Shown here: piece after piece, positions 25,868 through 34,683 of the stretch
Layout: every line of letters starts with the position of its first letter
How positions within the stretch are numbered: position 1 is the stretch's first letter
Source of the DNA: Lachnospiraceae bacterium
GTDB lineage: Bacteria > Bacillota > Clostridia > Lachnospirales > Lachnospiraceae
NCBI GenBank assembly: GCA_015057555.1
Contig: SVEC01000005.1
Coordinates: 1-64,000 of the forward strand
DNA: 64,000 nt
Reading direction: 5' to 3'
Program-made: the position numbers and the translations under genes
Notes under the pieces: model-generated
Database searches by the model: none
The model's input: the letters and a program-made list of their open reading frames with translations, nothing else
What the model was told of the DNA's origin: nothing

Positions 25868-25899
25868 TAAAAAAGGCCTGTGGACTTTATCCACAGGCC
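25868..25899 (-). terminator. Terminator of the DUF4153-type gene
   Basis: 10-bp perfect GC-rich stem (GGCCTGTGGA/TCCACAGGCC) followed on the minus strand by TTTTTTATTT. Confidence 0.85.
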
Positions 25900-25908
25900 C
25901 TTATAAAT

Positions 25909-27663
25909 CTACCATTCAACAACAAACCAATCCTTAATTCCCGCTTCCTCAAGAGCGTCCATAGCTCGTATATATGGAACAGTGTAAGACATCATCTGTC
26001 TGTCGTCATTTATATACTCAAGAACTACATCCTCTAGCACCCCTAGAGTTCTTGAATACAAATCATACTCCTCCGAATATCTTCGTGAAGCGTCCGTAAC
26101 TCCCCTAGCCTTAAGCTCATCGATCAATCTAACCATCTCCGGCACTGCCGCATCCCCTAAGTCTCTCATAGCCCAAACATCTACTGTTTCAAGACTACCA
26201 TCTAAATATCTATCTACATTGTATCTTGCAATCAGACCATCCACATTAGATAGGGATAAACCTGCAAACATTACCACAACCACCGCACATGACACTGCCA
26301 CCGAATTAAGCTTTCTCACAAACTGCTTCGCCACTGCCACAACAAAGAGTAAGGCCAAAACTATCATAAGCCAGCTGGAGTAAACTCTCTTCTGGGTTAG
26401 TCCATAGGACTCAATATAAAGGGACATTTTGGACATAGCTGTTGCAATAAGAATAAGTGTACATACTGCGTAGGTGATTACTATTCCAACCTTTATCTTT
26501 GCAACCACAGACTTTTCCACATTCATAAAAAGCTGTACAAACACTATAATAATCATATTAATAAAGGACACCATACAAAGCTGGAAGAAGCCCTCTCTGG
26601 CGTATTCTGCATAGCTTAGTCCTTCTGGTAGCTTGCCGGAAAATGCAGACATGTAGTATCCCCACTGAGATATAAAGAATATCACATATATAAATATTAT
26701 AGGCAATACTGCCGTAAGAGTCGTAATCACATGAGCCTTCTGTATGCTTTTTATTTTTGCAACACATTCTTCTTCATTTGTAGCCTCTACTACCTTATCA
26801 CTAGATGCCAAAAACAATCTAAATACATACTGGCCCACAATTATTCCAAGGCCTAGCTGCCAGATATTAGAGAACACATTTCCGGCATCCATATCTATGT
26901 AGCTTCCCATATTCTCTATAATTCTGTAAAATCCTCTGTCATAGGACAAAAGGCCACATACCAAAATAGTTGGAATAAATGCTATAAGTCCTCCCTTAAT
27001 AAGCATACCTAGAACAGCTCCGCTTTTCTTAGTTCGTCCCGAGAACATCCCCTGCATCATACTTCCCAGCTTATTAAATGGTGCTACAAAAAGCGCCTTG
27101 TAATAATCTATAACTATAAAATCAGTAAAGCCCTTCTTAGTAGAATTGCCCTGGGCTGCATATATGTAATAACAATATGTAACCATAGCGTATGCATTTG
27201 CCAGAGATTGCAGCATAGGATTAGAGCTAAGCACAAGTGTTGCTGACACTATAAGGGCTGACACCCCGGCAAGAGTTGGTATTATACCTATCTTTGTGTT
27301 CTTAACCTTAAGCACAACTGTTGTTGTGGCAAATGCAAATATTACTAGTAAAAATGCGCCCAAAGAATTCACATGTGCAGGAAAGGCCTTGCAAAACATA
27401 TATCCAAATATGAAGCTTATCCAGGCAAATGCACTTTCTATGCCAGTGTATTCCCGCTTCTTTTCTTCTACAACATATGGATTAATTTCAGCATAAGATG
27501 GCATATTGTAAAAAGCATCCAGTGCAGGATTTACCGGTGTATCCTGCAAAGCAGCTACTAAAGTTCCATCTAAAACACCAGCAGTACTATTCACGTTCCC
27601 AGCTTCCTGCTGATTATTATTCATAGATTCCCCTTGGTTGTTCATTATCTCCTTCATAAACAT
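25909..27663 (-). CDS. DUF4153-type polytopic membrane protein
   Basis: 584 residues, about 12 hydrophobic segments. N-terminal 70 residues are Asn/Gln-rich and soluble. The diagnostic stretch SQWGYYMSAFSGKLPEGLSYAEYAREGFFQL (given here in pieces: YYMSAFSG, LPEGLS, YAEYAREGFFQL) matches DUF4153/DUF4173 membrane proteins. C-terminal region after the last helix (about 510-584) has a short cytosolic tail with a YINDDRQ stretch. Function not known in the family. The start is uncertain: M3 or M14 (MNNNQQEA) are alternatives, with GGAGAT near the first. Confidence 0.8.
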   Translation of the reverse strand: MFMKEIMNNQGESMNNNQQEAGNVNSTAGVLDGTLVAALQDTPVNPALDAFYNMPSYAEINPYVVEEKKREYTGIESAFAWISFIFGYMFCKAFPAHVNSLGAFLLVIFAFATTTVVLKVKNTKIGIIPTLAGVSALIVSATLVLSSNPMLQSLANAYAMVTYCYYIYAAQGNSTKKGFTDFIVIDYYKALFVAPFNKLGSMMQGMFSGRTKKSGAVLGMLIKGGLIAFIPTILVCGLLSYDRGFYRIIENMGSYIDMDAGNVFSNIWQLGLGIIVGQYVFRLFLASSDKVVEATNEEECVAKIKSIQKAHVITTLTAVLPIIFIYVIFFISQWGYYMSAFSGKLPEGLSYAEYAREGFFQLCMVSFINMIIIVFVQLFMNVEKSVVAKIKVGIVITYAVCTLILIATAMSKMSLYIESYGLTQKRVYSSWLMIVLALLFVVAVAKQFVRKLNSVAVSCAVVVVMFAGLSLSNVDGLIARYNVDRYLDGSLETVDVWAMRDLGDAAVPEMVRLIDELKARGVTDASRRYSEEYDLYSRTLGVLEDVVLEYINDDRQMMSYTVPYIRAMDALEEAGIKDWFVVEW

Positions 27664-27685
27664 TCCTCCGCGTTAATATTTCCCC

Positions 27686-28120
27686 TTACCTATATTTATT
27701 ACCTGTCACTCTAAGCTGCCAGCTTGCGCTTTCCCCATTTGCGCAAACCTCTTTGATGTTAATACCATTATTCTTATCAATAACCACTGACTTAATCATC
27801 TCACCTGTGTCAGCATTTCTTACTGCCGGGTCAAAGTAAAGCTTTGTCTCACCATCATGAGTGATATCACCTATAGTTATCTTGGTACTATGTAACTGAT
27901 AGGTGTCTCCCTTTAAAAACTCTCTGCTTTCATCCAATGCATCCACAGTATCAGCTTCAACTGTTCCTGTTATCCAAATTGTAGCCCAGGTATTTGTTTC
28001 CATATAATGTTTTATGGATGCCCAAACCCAGATAAATAACGCAACTATTATTACTAACAACACACCTAACACTACAAATACTTTCTTTTTCTTACCTTTT
28101 TTCTTAACTATTTCCTCCAT
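27686..28120 (-). CDS. Small single-pass membrane protein
   Basis: 144 residues from the Met at 28120 (AAAGGGGAT 8 nt before). A Lys-rich N-terminus (KKKGKKKK) leads into one helix (VFVVLGVLLVIIVALFIWVWA). The outside part of about 100 residues has beta-rich character (TYQLHSTKITIGDITHDGETKLYFDP). The gene lies 23 nt before the DUF4153-type gene and after the YozG-like regulator, suggesting one operon. No family recognised. Confidence 0.65.
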   Translation of the reverse strand: MEEIVKKKGKKKKVFVVLGVLLVIIVALFIWVWASIKHYMETNTWATIWITGTVEADTVDALDESREFLKGDTYQLHSTKITIGDITHDGETKLYFDPAVRNADTGEMIKSVVIDKNNGINIKEVCANGESASWQLRVTGNKYR

Positions 28121-28162
28121 AGCGAAATCCCCTTTCATCATTTTTTCAACTACCATTTTGCA

Positions 28163-28387
28163 CTACTCATCCTCAGCGTCCCCATCGCCCTCACGATACT
28201 CTAGGATATCAGCCACCTCACAATCCAATGCCTTGCAGATTGCATCTAAGGTGGACAACCTTATGGCCTTAGCCTTGTTATTCTTTAAGATGGACAGGTT
28301 GGCAAGTGTGATTCCCACCTTCTCAGAAAGCTCATTAAGGGACATCTTGCGCTTTGCCATCATAACATCCAAATTAATCACTATCAT
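28163..28387 (-). CDS. YozG-like XRE regulator
   Basis: 74 residues, mostly one helix-turn-helix domain (MSLNELSEKVGITLANLSILKNNKAKAIRLSTLDAICKALDC, shown here in outline) with an acidic C-terminus (EYREGDGDAEDE). This short HTH group is almost always paired with a DUF2975 membrane protein, as here 20 nt upstream. Confidence 0.9.
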   Translation of the reverse strand: MIVINLDVMMAKRKMSLNELSEKVGITLANLSILKNNKAKAIRLSTLDAICKALDCEVADILEYREGDGDAEDE

Positions 28388-28406
28388 ATTATCCCTCCAT
28401 CGCTTT

Positions 28407-28880
28407 TTATACTGTCATATCATTTTCAGCCTTAATCTCTGTAGCTTCCTCGATTACATTTTTCACTACTCTTAGGCAAAGTCCTAAGAAAGCTGCCACA
28501 AAAGCTACCAAAAGAGCTACAAATGTAAAATATGTTGCCAGACCACAGAACACTCCTGCTACTAAGTAGCATCCCCAGGAGATTCCTCTTATAAGTCCAA
28601 CACTCTCTGCAGTAAATACCTTCCCTGCTTTAACCTTCATAAGAAGCATAAAGAGAAGAATATCAATTAGCGTAATAAATACCAGCGCCACATAGGCAAG
28701 TCCCAGAATGATATTCTCATCACTGCCCTCCACCTTGGTTATGCCCAAATCATTGACCGCCTGAATCATCAGGTCCGCAAACTCCGGCATATAAAACCCA
28801 AGACCTATGCACAGTGCAAAGAATGCCACCGACACTGCAATTGAAATTGTGATTGAAAATTTACTTGGTATCTTTAACAT
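28407..28880 (-). CDS. DUF2975 membrane protein
   Basis: 157 residues from the ATG at 28880 (GGAGGA 6 nt upstream; the in-frame GTG at 28901 would overlap that site). Four hydrophobic segments and the conserved motif KAGKVFTAESVGLIRGISWG after the second helix, typical of DUF2975. These are encoded with a YozG-like regulator; the pair is thought to regulate itself, but the signal is unknown. Confidence 0.87.
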   Translation of the reverse strand: MLKIPSKFSITISIAVSVAFFALCIGLGFYMPEFADLMIQAVNDLGITKVEGSDENIILGLAYVALVFITLIDILLFMLLMKVKAGKVFTAESVGLIRGISWGCYLVAGVFCGLATYFTFVALLVAFVAAFLGLCLRVVKNVIEEATEIKAENDMTV

Positions 28881-28990
28881 CTTGTTCCTCCATTTCTTCA
28901 CTTAAAATATTTTACTAATCTTAAATCAGTGTATCACTACACCGGATACACACATATCAGCAAGACTGTAAAATCTTACCTGTTGATGGT

Positions 28991-29019
28991 ATATTATAAC
29001 AGTTATTTTTGTTTGTCAA
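28991..29019 (-). promoter_or_regulatory. Promoter of the DUF2975-XRE operon
   Basis: Minus-strand TTGACA, 17-bp spacer, TAATAT. It lies in the 330-nt gap between 28881 and 29210, which otherwise holds AT-rich sequence and the terminator at 29131-29161. Confidence 0.7.
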
Positions 29020-29130
29020 TATGTTTTTATCGTTTTTCGATATATTTTTATTGATTTTGTATGACCTTGGTTGACATAAGTCTTCATAATACCTTCTTTT
29101 TATCAAAGCCTACCATTATTCACTTACAAA

Positions 29131-29161
29131 AATGCAGCCTGAAGATTTCTCTCCAGGCTGC
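29131..29161 (-). terminator. Terminator of the ChW-repeat gene
   Basis: GCAGCCTG paired with CAGGCTGC, with TTTTTG following on the minus strand. Confidence 0.8.
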
Positions 29162-29210
29162 TAACCCCCTCTATTTTCCTCCTACACTGTGTGTAGATTA
29201 AATAGCTTTA

Positions 29211-31538
29211 TTACTTCTGAATATAAGGCTTATCATTATTAGATGTGATTCCACCATAATTCTTTGCAGGTGCCACTCCACCCTTTGGTACTAGTACTAT
29301 CTGAATACCCTCAAGTCTCTTTGCATAGCCTGCCGTTCCTGATGGGGCTCCATTCTTTGCCCATCCAAGCCAGCCATAGGACTGTGCATGTACTCTGTAG
29401 TAAATGTCATAGTGATTAGCCATCTCTCCTGTAAGCGTGATACATATAGCCTCTAGTCTCTTTGCCTCACCGCTAGTACCTGCCATCTCCCCATTACTCT
29501 TCCAGGTCGATGGATCATTTAAATCCGCTCCCTGCCATGCATAGGTCTGAACATGGGTACAATAAGCTATTCCGCCATTGTAATCAGTATTTGTAAGCTT
29601 TATCTCTATACCTTCAAGTCTCTTTGCCTCACCGCTAGTTCCTGACATGGCACCGTTGTATTTCCAGCCCTGCCAGCCGTACTTTTGCACGTGTGTACGA
29701 TATGAAACATTTACCATATCATCTCCTGGAACTACAGGAGCCGTATTGCTAGTAGCAGGGTAATTAACGATAGGTGAGTTACCAGCCTTGGCCACAAAGG
29801 CCTCATCCTTAACAGACTTAATCTGCCCCATCTCCTTATCAAAGCTTGCATCCTTCTTAACAACTACAATCTGGATACCCTCAAGCCTCTTACCATAGCC
29901 TGCTGTTCCTGCTGGGGCTCCATCCTTAGCCCAGCCAAGCCAGCCGTAGCTTTGAGCGTGTACTCTGTAATATACATCATAGTATTCTGCATCTTTACCT
30001 GTAAGCTTAATCATGATAGCTTCAAGTCTCTTTGCCTCACCTTCTGTGCCACTCATATCTCCATCTGCAGACCATGGCAACCAGCCATAGGACTGACAGT
30101 GAGTGGTGTACTGGATTCCAAGGTCAAGCTCCTTCTCTGGATCCGCAGAGCCAACAAATATTTCTATGCCTTCAAGTCTCTTGGATATTCCACTTGTACC
30201 AGCCATTACACCATCAGTTACATATCTCTGCCAGCCGATAGACTGTACATGGGTGCGGTAAGCAACTGTGGCTTCTGGAAGGGTGCTTATATCCACCTGA
30301 GGATCTCCACTTCCTGCAACATTTCCTCCAGCGTTGCCTCCTCCAGCTTCTCCACCAGAAGGTGCATCATTTCCACTCTGAGATGCTTCCACAGCTGGAA
30401 AAGTATACGTTACATTCAAATATTCTATATCTTCTGACCACTTATCAACTTCACAGGTAGCTAACGCACCATTAACCTTTGCTTTTACTATAAATTCACC
30501 ATTAAAATTAGTTGCAAATTTATACAAGTTTTTAGGGGTTAAAGTAAATTCAACCCTATATACATGTCCCTCTTTAAATGTATCTATTATAGACACTGAC
30601 TTGTCATCTGTCACATCATACCATGTAAAATTATCGCAGGTTTCTATCTCACCATTAGTTTCAACACCGCTAAATTCTGGGGTTTCTCCAGCCACAGGAC
30701 TTGTTATCTCTGTATTTGTTTCATAAACATATCCATAGCAAGGAAAATCTGCATATATTCTATATCTGTCATAACTAGCTGTTACTACAGTAGCCTTTTC
30801 CCCGTTGATTGTAATATTCATATTGTGAATAGAATCAAAGCCACAATTAACAGCCGGCTTCACATAAGCCTCAAATCTGTATACCTTACCAGCTTCAAAT
30901 TGTTTCTCTTCATATATTGGGGAATTGTCTGATGCATCTAGCCAATACCTACCTTCACTATACAAATGCATAGGTATCTCCTTGGTCGCAAATTCAAAAT
31001 TCACAAAATCATTGGCATTGGGGTACTGTGGATACGAATTTACCAATGGTCCCTGCATCTCAATTACTATATCCTTCACTACAGTCCTTGGACATGGCGA
31101 AAATGTATAGCTTAATTCAACTTGATACCAAGCCTGCATCCCAAATACTTTACTTACAGTAGAGTCAACTTCATTGATTTTTCCAGTGACTGCAGGTTGC
31201 TGACTATCATCTGTTGCAAACTCATAGTTATCATAAACAGTTACGGTGACAGCAACCTTATAGGTACCTCCCTCTAGGAAGGTCTCATCATCTTCCATTG
31301 GAGTAAAGTCACCTGATCCCATAAGTCTATACCAGCATATTTCACTCACTCCATAGTTCGCTCCCTGAGGAACAGTAACTGCATAATCTGGATACTCACC
31401 TGGTTCAGGTGCATCTATACCACCAATCGCCACCTCAGTAACATAGTTTCCAGCTGCTTTAACGCACAACGGAATACAAACAACCATTGCAACCAAAAGC
31501 ACAAATAATTTCAGTTTTCTTGCTATACCTTTTGTCAT
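29211..31538 (-). CDS. Secreted protein with six ChW repeats
   Basis: 775 residues from the Met at 31538 (AAGGGGGAG 8 nt upstream). Sec signal peptide (LKLFVLLVAMVVCIPLCVKA). N-terminal 400 residues contain several beta-rich modules with repeated W-Y/GETPEFSG-like pieces and aromatic WYxV patterns, possibly bacterial Ig-like. A Gly/Asn/Ala linker follows. Then six clostridial hydrophobic (ChW) repeats (core HVQSIGWQ...GTSG...KRLEGIEI) in two triads, about 425-570 and 635-770; each triad has the order HVQ, HCQ/HVQ, HAQ. ChW proteins attach to the wall or to carbohydrate/substrate in Clostridia. Followed downstream by nothing; preceded in the operon by a lipoprotein 25 nt upstream. Confidence 0.85.
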   Translation of the reverse strand: MTKGIARKLKLFVLLVAMVVCIPLCVKAAGNYVTEVAIGGIDAPEPGEYPDYAVTVPQGANYGVSEICWYRLMGSGDFTPMEDDETFLEGGTYKVAVTVTVYDNYEFATDDSQQPAVTGKINEVDSTVSKVFGMQAWYQVELSYTFSPCPRTVVKDIVIEMQGPLVNSYPQYPNANDFVNFEFATKEIPMHLYSEGRYWLDASDNSPIYEEKQFEAGKVYRFEAYVKPAVNCGFDSIHNMNITINGEKATVVTASYDRYRIYADFPCYGYVYETNTEITSPVAGETPEFSGVETNGEIETCDNFTWYDVTDDKSVSIIDTFKEGHVYRVEFTLTPKNLYKFATNFNGEFIVKAKVNGALATCEVDKWSEDIEYLNVTYTFPAVEASQSGNDAPSGGEAGGGNAGGNVAGSGDPQVDISTLPEATVAYRTHVQSIGWQRYVTDGVMAGTSGISKRLEGIEIFVGSADPEKELDLGIQYTTHCQSYGWLPWSADGDMSGTEGEAKRLEAIMIKLTGKDAEYYDVYYRVHAQSYGWLGWAKDGAPAGTAGYGKRLEGIQIVVVKKDASFDKEMGQIKSVKDEAFVAKAGNSPIVNYPATSNTAPVVPGDDMVNVSYRTHVQKYGWQGWKYNGAMSGTSGEAKRLEGIEIKLTNTDYNGGIAYCTHVQTYAWQGADLNDPSTWKSNGEMAGTSGEAKRLEAICITLTGEMANHYDIYYRVHAQSYGWLGWAKNGAPSGTAGYAKRLEGIQIVLVPKGGVAPAKNYGGITSNNDKPYIQK

Positions 31539-31562
31539 ATAACTCCCCCTTTTTCTCATAGT

Positions 31563-32918
31563 TTATTTAAATGATGTTCCTCCTGATGTATTCTTGTTTG
31601 AAAGATACTTACCAGTTATCAGTCCCTGTTCATTTATATCATGATAAATTCTAAAGTCCTTGGAAGTATATAAGTCAACACATGCGTATTCATCACCAGG
31701 CTCTGTAAGCGACTTCCAATCAGACAATGCTACATGATTATTATTAATTGTGTAGATTTCTTCGCCATCAATCAAATATAAGTAATCCGCAATTGTACCA
31801 TTTGCCATATCACATGCAAACATATCTGGATCGCTCATATCTATCTGATTCATCAAATATCCTTCCTCCGCATTACTCAAGTAATATAAATATTTTCCAC
31901 TTATTATCGGATTAAAAGATGGCTCATATGTTATATTTAGCTCTGTCTTAAGTCCCACGTTATATAGATGCAAGGACTCACCATCTGCATCATCCTGGAA
32001 TATAATCCAATCTGTAGCTATAAAATATGGGTAGTACACCTCTTTTTCCACAACCTTCGTCACATTGGCACCGTCTAAATCTGCTGACACAAAATGGAAA
32101 TTTCCATCTGTAAAATAAAGCTTTCCTTCATGTATCTGTAAGTAATCGCAATCCCCTGAATACAAGGTCTCCCTACCTGTTCCATCAGTATGTACACGAC
32201 ATATCTCAGCGAAATCAAGAATGTAATACAGGTAATCCTCATATTGGTTAATATAATATGCAAGACCTCTGTCGTCTAAAGAAATCGGTTCTCCAAACTC
32301 AGGGAAATCACCTTTCATCTCAAATGGAGTTGCTGCAAATGTTCCGTCAAGAGAAACACTATGACTAAGTCCGTACACAAATCCATCTGCAACATAATAT
32401 CTACCCTGAACATTAAAGTTACTCATATCACAGCTATCCTCTGCTGAGAAATCAATGTTGTAGGTCTTCCATGGATTATTTGCTATAGGTGCCGGCATCT
32501 CGTCCTGATTAACAAGAGTAAATGAGGAACCATCCTGAAGAGTAAGCTCTATGGTATCCTTACCAGTGCTCTTACCCTTAAGTGTCTCTCCATCCATAGC
32601 AATCGTAAACTCATCTATGGTTCCAGTGTAGGTGGTAGATATATAATCATCGAATATTACACCATCCACCTTACCATCTGAAAATACCAGAGACATAATA
32701 TTTTCCTTAGATCCAAATATATCAACCATATCCTGTCCGGAAAACTCAGTCCCCTCCATAACCATCTTATCTGCTACCCAGTACCCCTTTTCTAAGCCTG
32801 CCTTAGCCTCCTCTGTAGTTGTCTGGGTTTTATCAGAAGAACCTTTGTCCTTGCCACAGCCTGCCAGCATACACACCATCATAACTGCAGTAAAAAACAA
32901 TACTAATCCTTTCTTCAT
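31563..32918 (-). CDS. Lipoprotein with DUF5050-like beta-propeller
   Basis: 451 residues from the ATG at 32918 (AAGGAGG 10 nt upstream; frame to 32939 has none). Signal LFFTAVMMVCMLAGCGKD with lipobox LAGC. Middle (35-145) has a small beta domain around YKGTIDEFTI-type strands; the C-terminal 300 residues carry repeating aromatic strand motifs (YYINQYEDYLYYI, LYFTDGNFHFV, GKYLYYLSNAEEG) as in DUF5050 propellers. First gene of an operon with the ChW protein; the promoter region carries TACCCA heptamers. Confidence 0.8.
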   Translation of the reverse strand: MKKGLVLFFTAVMMVCMLAGCGKDKGSSDKTQTTTEEAKAGLEKGYWVADKMVMEGTEFSGQDMVDIFGSKENIMSLVFSDGKVDGVIFDDYISTTYTGTIDEFTIAMDGETLKGKSTGKDTIELTLQDGSSFTLVNQDEMPAPIANNPWKTYNIDFSAEDSCDMSNFNVQGRYYVADGFVYGLSHSVSLDGTFAATPFEMKGDFPEFGEPISLDDRGLAYYINQYEDYLYYILDFAEICRVHTDGTGRETLYSGDCDYLQIHEGKLYFTDGNFHFVSADLDGANVTKVVEKEVYYPYFIATDWIIFQDDADGESLHLYNVGLKTELNITYEPSFNPIISGKYLYYLSNAEEGYLMNQIDMSDPDMFACDMANGTIADYLYLIDGEEIYTINNNHVALSDWKSLTEPGDEYACVDLYTSKDFRIYHDINEQGLITGKYLSNKNTSGGTSFK

Positions 32919-32986
32919 GCATTTTTCCTCCTTAATCAATCCAAAATGTACTTAATTATTTTCTCATATATGGTACATTTTGTCGG

Positions 32987-33023
32987 TACCCACTTACCCA
33001 TTTTATGGGTAATATAATGGGTA
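32987..33023. promoter_or_regulatory. Four TACCCA-type heptamers (NarL/LuxR-like site array)
   Basis: TACCCAC, TACCCAT, ATGGGTA and ATGGGTA, at 32987, 32995, 33005 and 33017, form two inverted pairs. TACCCAT fits the NarL heptamer TACYYMT. The array lies 70-105 nt upstream of the lipoprotein start and directly after the LuxR-type gene. Confidence 0.55.
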
Positions 33024-33029
33024 CTTTTC

Positions 33030-33071
33030 AAAAAAGGCTCCATGTCATAGATTTTGACACAGAGCCTTTTT
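33030..33071. terminator. Terminator downstream of LuxR-type gene
   Basis: Stem AAAAAGGCTC/GAGCCTTTTT with inner GTCA/TGAC pairing; T-runs on both strands. Confidence 0.8.
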
Positions 33072-33088
33072 ATCATTAATCAATTATT

Positions 33089-34057
33089 TTATTTGACTTT
33101 TAGTTTAGAGAACATTTCCTCCCTGCTACTAACCTGAAGCTTAGAAAATATACTAGATATATGCTTCTTCACAGTATTATCTGATATATAAAGTTCATCG
33201 GCAATCTCCTTTCTCTTCTTGCCAACATATAAGAGCTTAAGAACATCCTTTTCTCTATCTGATAGCTTGCTTAGCTCAGCTAAGTCAAATTCAGGTTCAT
33301 CCACCACCAATTCTACTTGTTCCTTAGAGCAGCTATCACCTGTATCATCTAACGCAGCCTGCATTTCACTGTTCTTTTTCTCCGCTACCAGTTCATAGTC
33401 CTGTATCATACCATAGAGCAATAAAATCAATAGCTCACAAGCAATATATGACACAGATAAAAATTCAAAATCCCATACTATAAGCTGCTCCACCAGCCAT
33501 ATGGATATGTTCAGTAAAACTATAACCGAAAGCAAAAGTCCCTGCTTGCAGGAATTGATTTTTTTCCTGATAAAGCCTGCAATTATAAAACCTACCATGG
33601 CGCAAAAATAGGCAAATAGATACACATAATATAGGCTATGCAGAGGACCATACACCTTATTAAGCTTAGCACCGCCCTCTACTATGGCAAAGGTTACCCC
33701 CTCATAGTACCAGTCTGTATACCCGGGACTTGCAGCTATAAGGAAGATAATACAGCTTATAATCACGCATATTATAGTGGCCTGCTTAGGCAAAGGGCAG
33801 TTACAAGCCTTACTAATTATAACCAACATAAAGAGGGGCAAAAATACATTACCCAGATATGCCAGTCTGTTTGCCAGCAATGCCTCCTCTAAGGTCTTTG
33901 ATATGGACAGTGTAAAATAACCTAGGTTTGCTATAAACACCGAGAAATACAACCATACAAGCCATATTTCTTTTTTATGAATAAATGCACAGTAGGATAT
34001 TGCTAGCAAAAGGGAAATAACTGCAATAATCCCATATATAACAGATATATTTATCAT
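33089..34057 (-). CDS. Membrane-bound LuxR-type transcription factor
   Basis: 322 residues. Seven hydrophobic segments (about 1-225), in the arrangement of the N-terminal 7TM domain of some histidine kinases; a loop of about 25 residues; then a LuxR/GerE HTH (LSDREKDVLKLLYVGKKRKEIADELYISDNTVKKHISSIFSK, outlined) at about 260-318. There is no kinase or receiver, so it would be a one-component sensor whose DNA-binding domain stays near the membrane unless released. The gene starts about 20 nt from a plausible AAA-rich ribosome site (GGGAGAAAGC, 7 nt). The heptamer array next door is a candidate target. Confidence 0.85.
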   Translation of the reverse strand: MINISVIYGIIAVISLLLAISYCAFIHKKEIWLVWLYFSVFIANLGYFTLSISKTLEEALLANRLAYLGNVFLPLFMLVIISKACNCPLPKQATIICVIISCIIFLIAASPGYTDWYYEGVTFAIVEGGAKLNKVYGPLHSLYYVYLFAYFCAMVGFIIAGFIRKKINSCKQGLLLSVIVLLNISIWLVEQLIVWDFEFLSVSYIACELLILLLYGMIQDYELVAEKKNSEMQAALDDTGDSCSKEQVELVVDEPEFDLAELSKLSDREKDVLKLLYVGKKRKEIADELYISDNTVKKHISSIFSKLQVSSREEMFSKLKVK

Positions 34058-34174
34058 ATGCTTTCTCCCGTATCACAAAATTTCAATAATCGAATTTTAT
34101 TATAGCACATAATTTTTTCTAATAAAATGTAAAATTTGTTCACATAACACATTTATCTTTATTATAGTTAATCT

Positions 34175-34204
34175 AAAAACAGCCCGAAGTACTCTCCGGA
34201 CTGT
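34175..34204 (-). terminator. Terminator of the PAS-domain gene
   Basis: ACAGTCCG pairs with CGGGCTGT across the loop (one G-U), followed by TTTTTAG on the minus strand. Confidence 0.7.
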
Positions 34205-34225
34205 CATCATATCTATATGATTTTT

Positions 34226-34609
34226 CTATAACGATATACCAAAATCATACATTTTCGCTGTCTCTACACTTCTATATTCATGGTTTTCATAGTATCCTAT
34301 AAGCTCACCCTGCTCATCACGAAGCGCTATCATATACACATCCTTATTTTCCTTGTCATTTCTGTAGGTGTAAATTCTATTATTAGACTTGCTCTCCTTA
34401 AACCAATCTAAAATCTTTAAAATCATCTCTCTGGATTTAGGATTGTGACATTCCATTAGATTTCCACCCAAAAGCTTATCTCCTCCAAATCTCTCGTAAT
34501 GCTTACAGGCTGATGGATTGATATATATTATAGTGTGGCTTAAATCACATATTACTATCGGCGCTTTATCTTCATCCATTATGCTTTTGAAATATTGTAA
34601 TAATTCCAT
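34226..34609 (-). CDS. Single PAS-domain protein
   Basis: 127 residues, one PAS fold (APIVICDLSHTIIYINPSACKHYERFGGDKLLGGNLMECHNPKSREMI region; RDEQGELIGYYENHEYRS at the end). The CHNPKSREMI segment resembles heme- or flavin-binding PAS loops in some clostridial proteins. It has no output domain, so it is probably an anti- or partner protein that binds a small ligand. Sits between the LuxR-type gene and the Na/Pi cotransporter; terminators on both sides make it a separate unit. Confidence 0.8.
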   Translation of the reverse strand: MELLQYFKSIMDEDKAPIVICDLSHTIIYINPSACKHYERFGGDKLLGGNLMECHNPKSREMILKILDWFKESKSNNRIYTYRNDKENKDVYMIALRDEQGELIGYYENHEYRSVETAKMYDFGISL

Positions 34610-34637
34610 GTTTTATCTCCTTACTATCTATACACAA

Positions 34638-34669
34638 ATAGTCTGGAAAGCTATAACTCTCCAGACTAT
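34638..34669 (-). terminator. Terminator of the Na/Pi cotransporter gene
   Basis: Perfect 10-bp stem ATAGTCTGGA/TCCAGACTAT between the cotransporter stop and the PAS-gene start. Confidence 0.75.
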
Positions 34670-34683
34670 TTTATATTCACATA

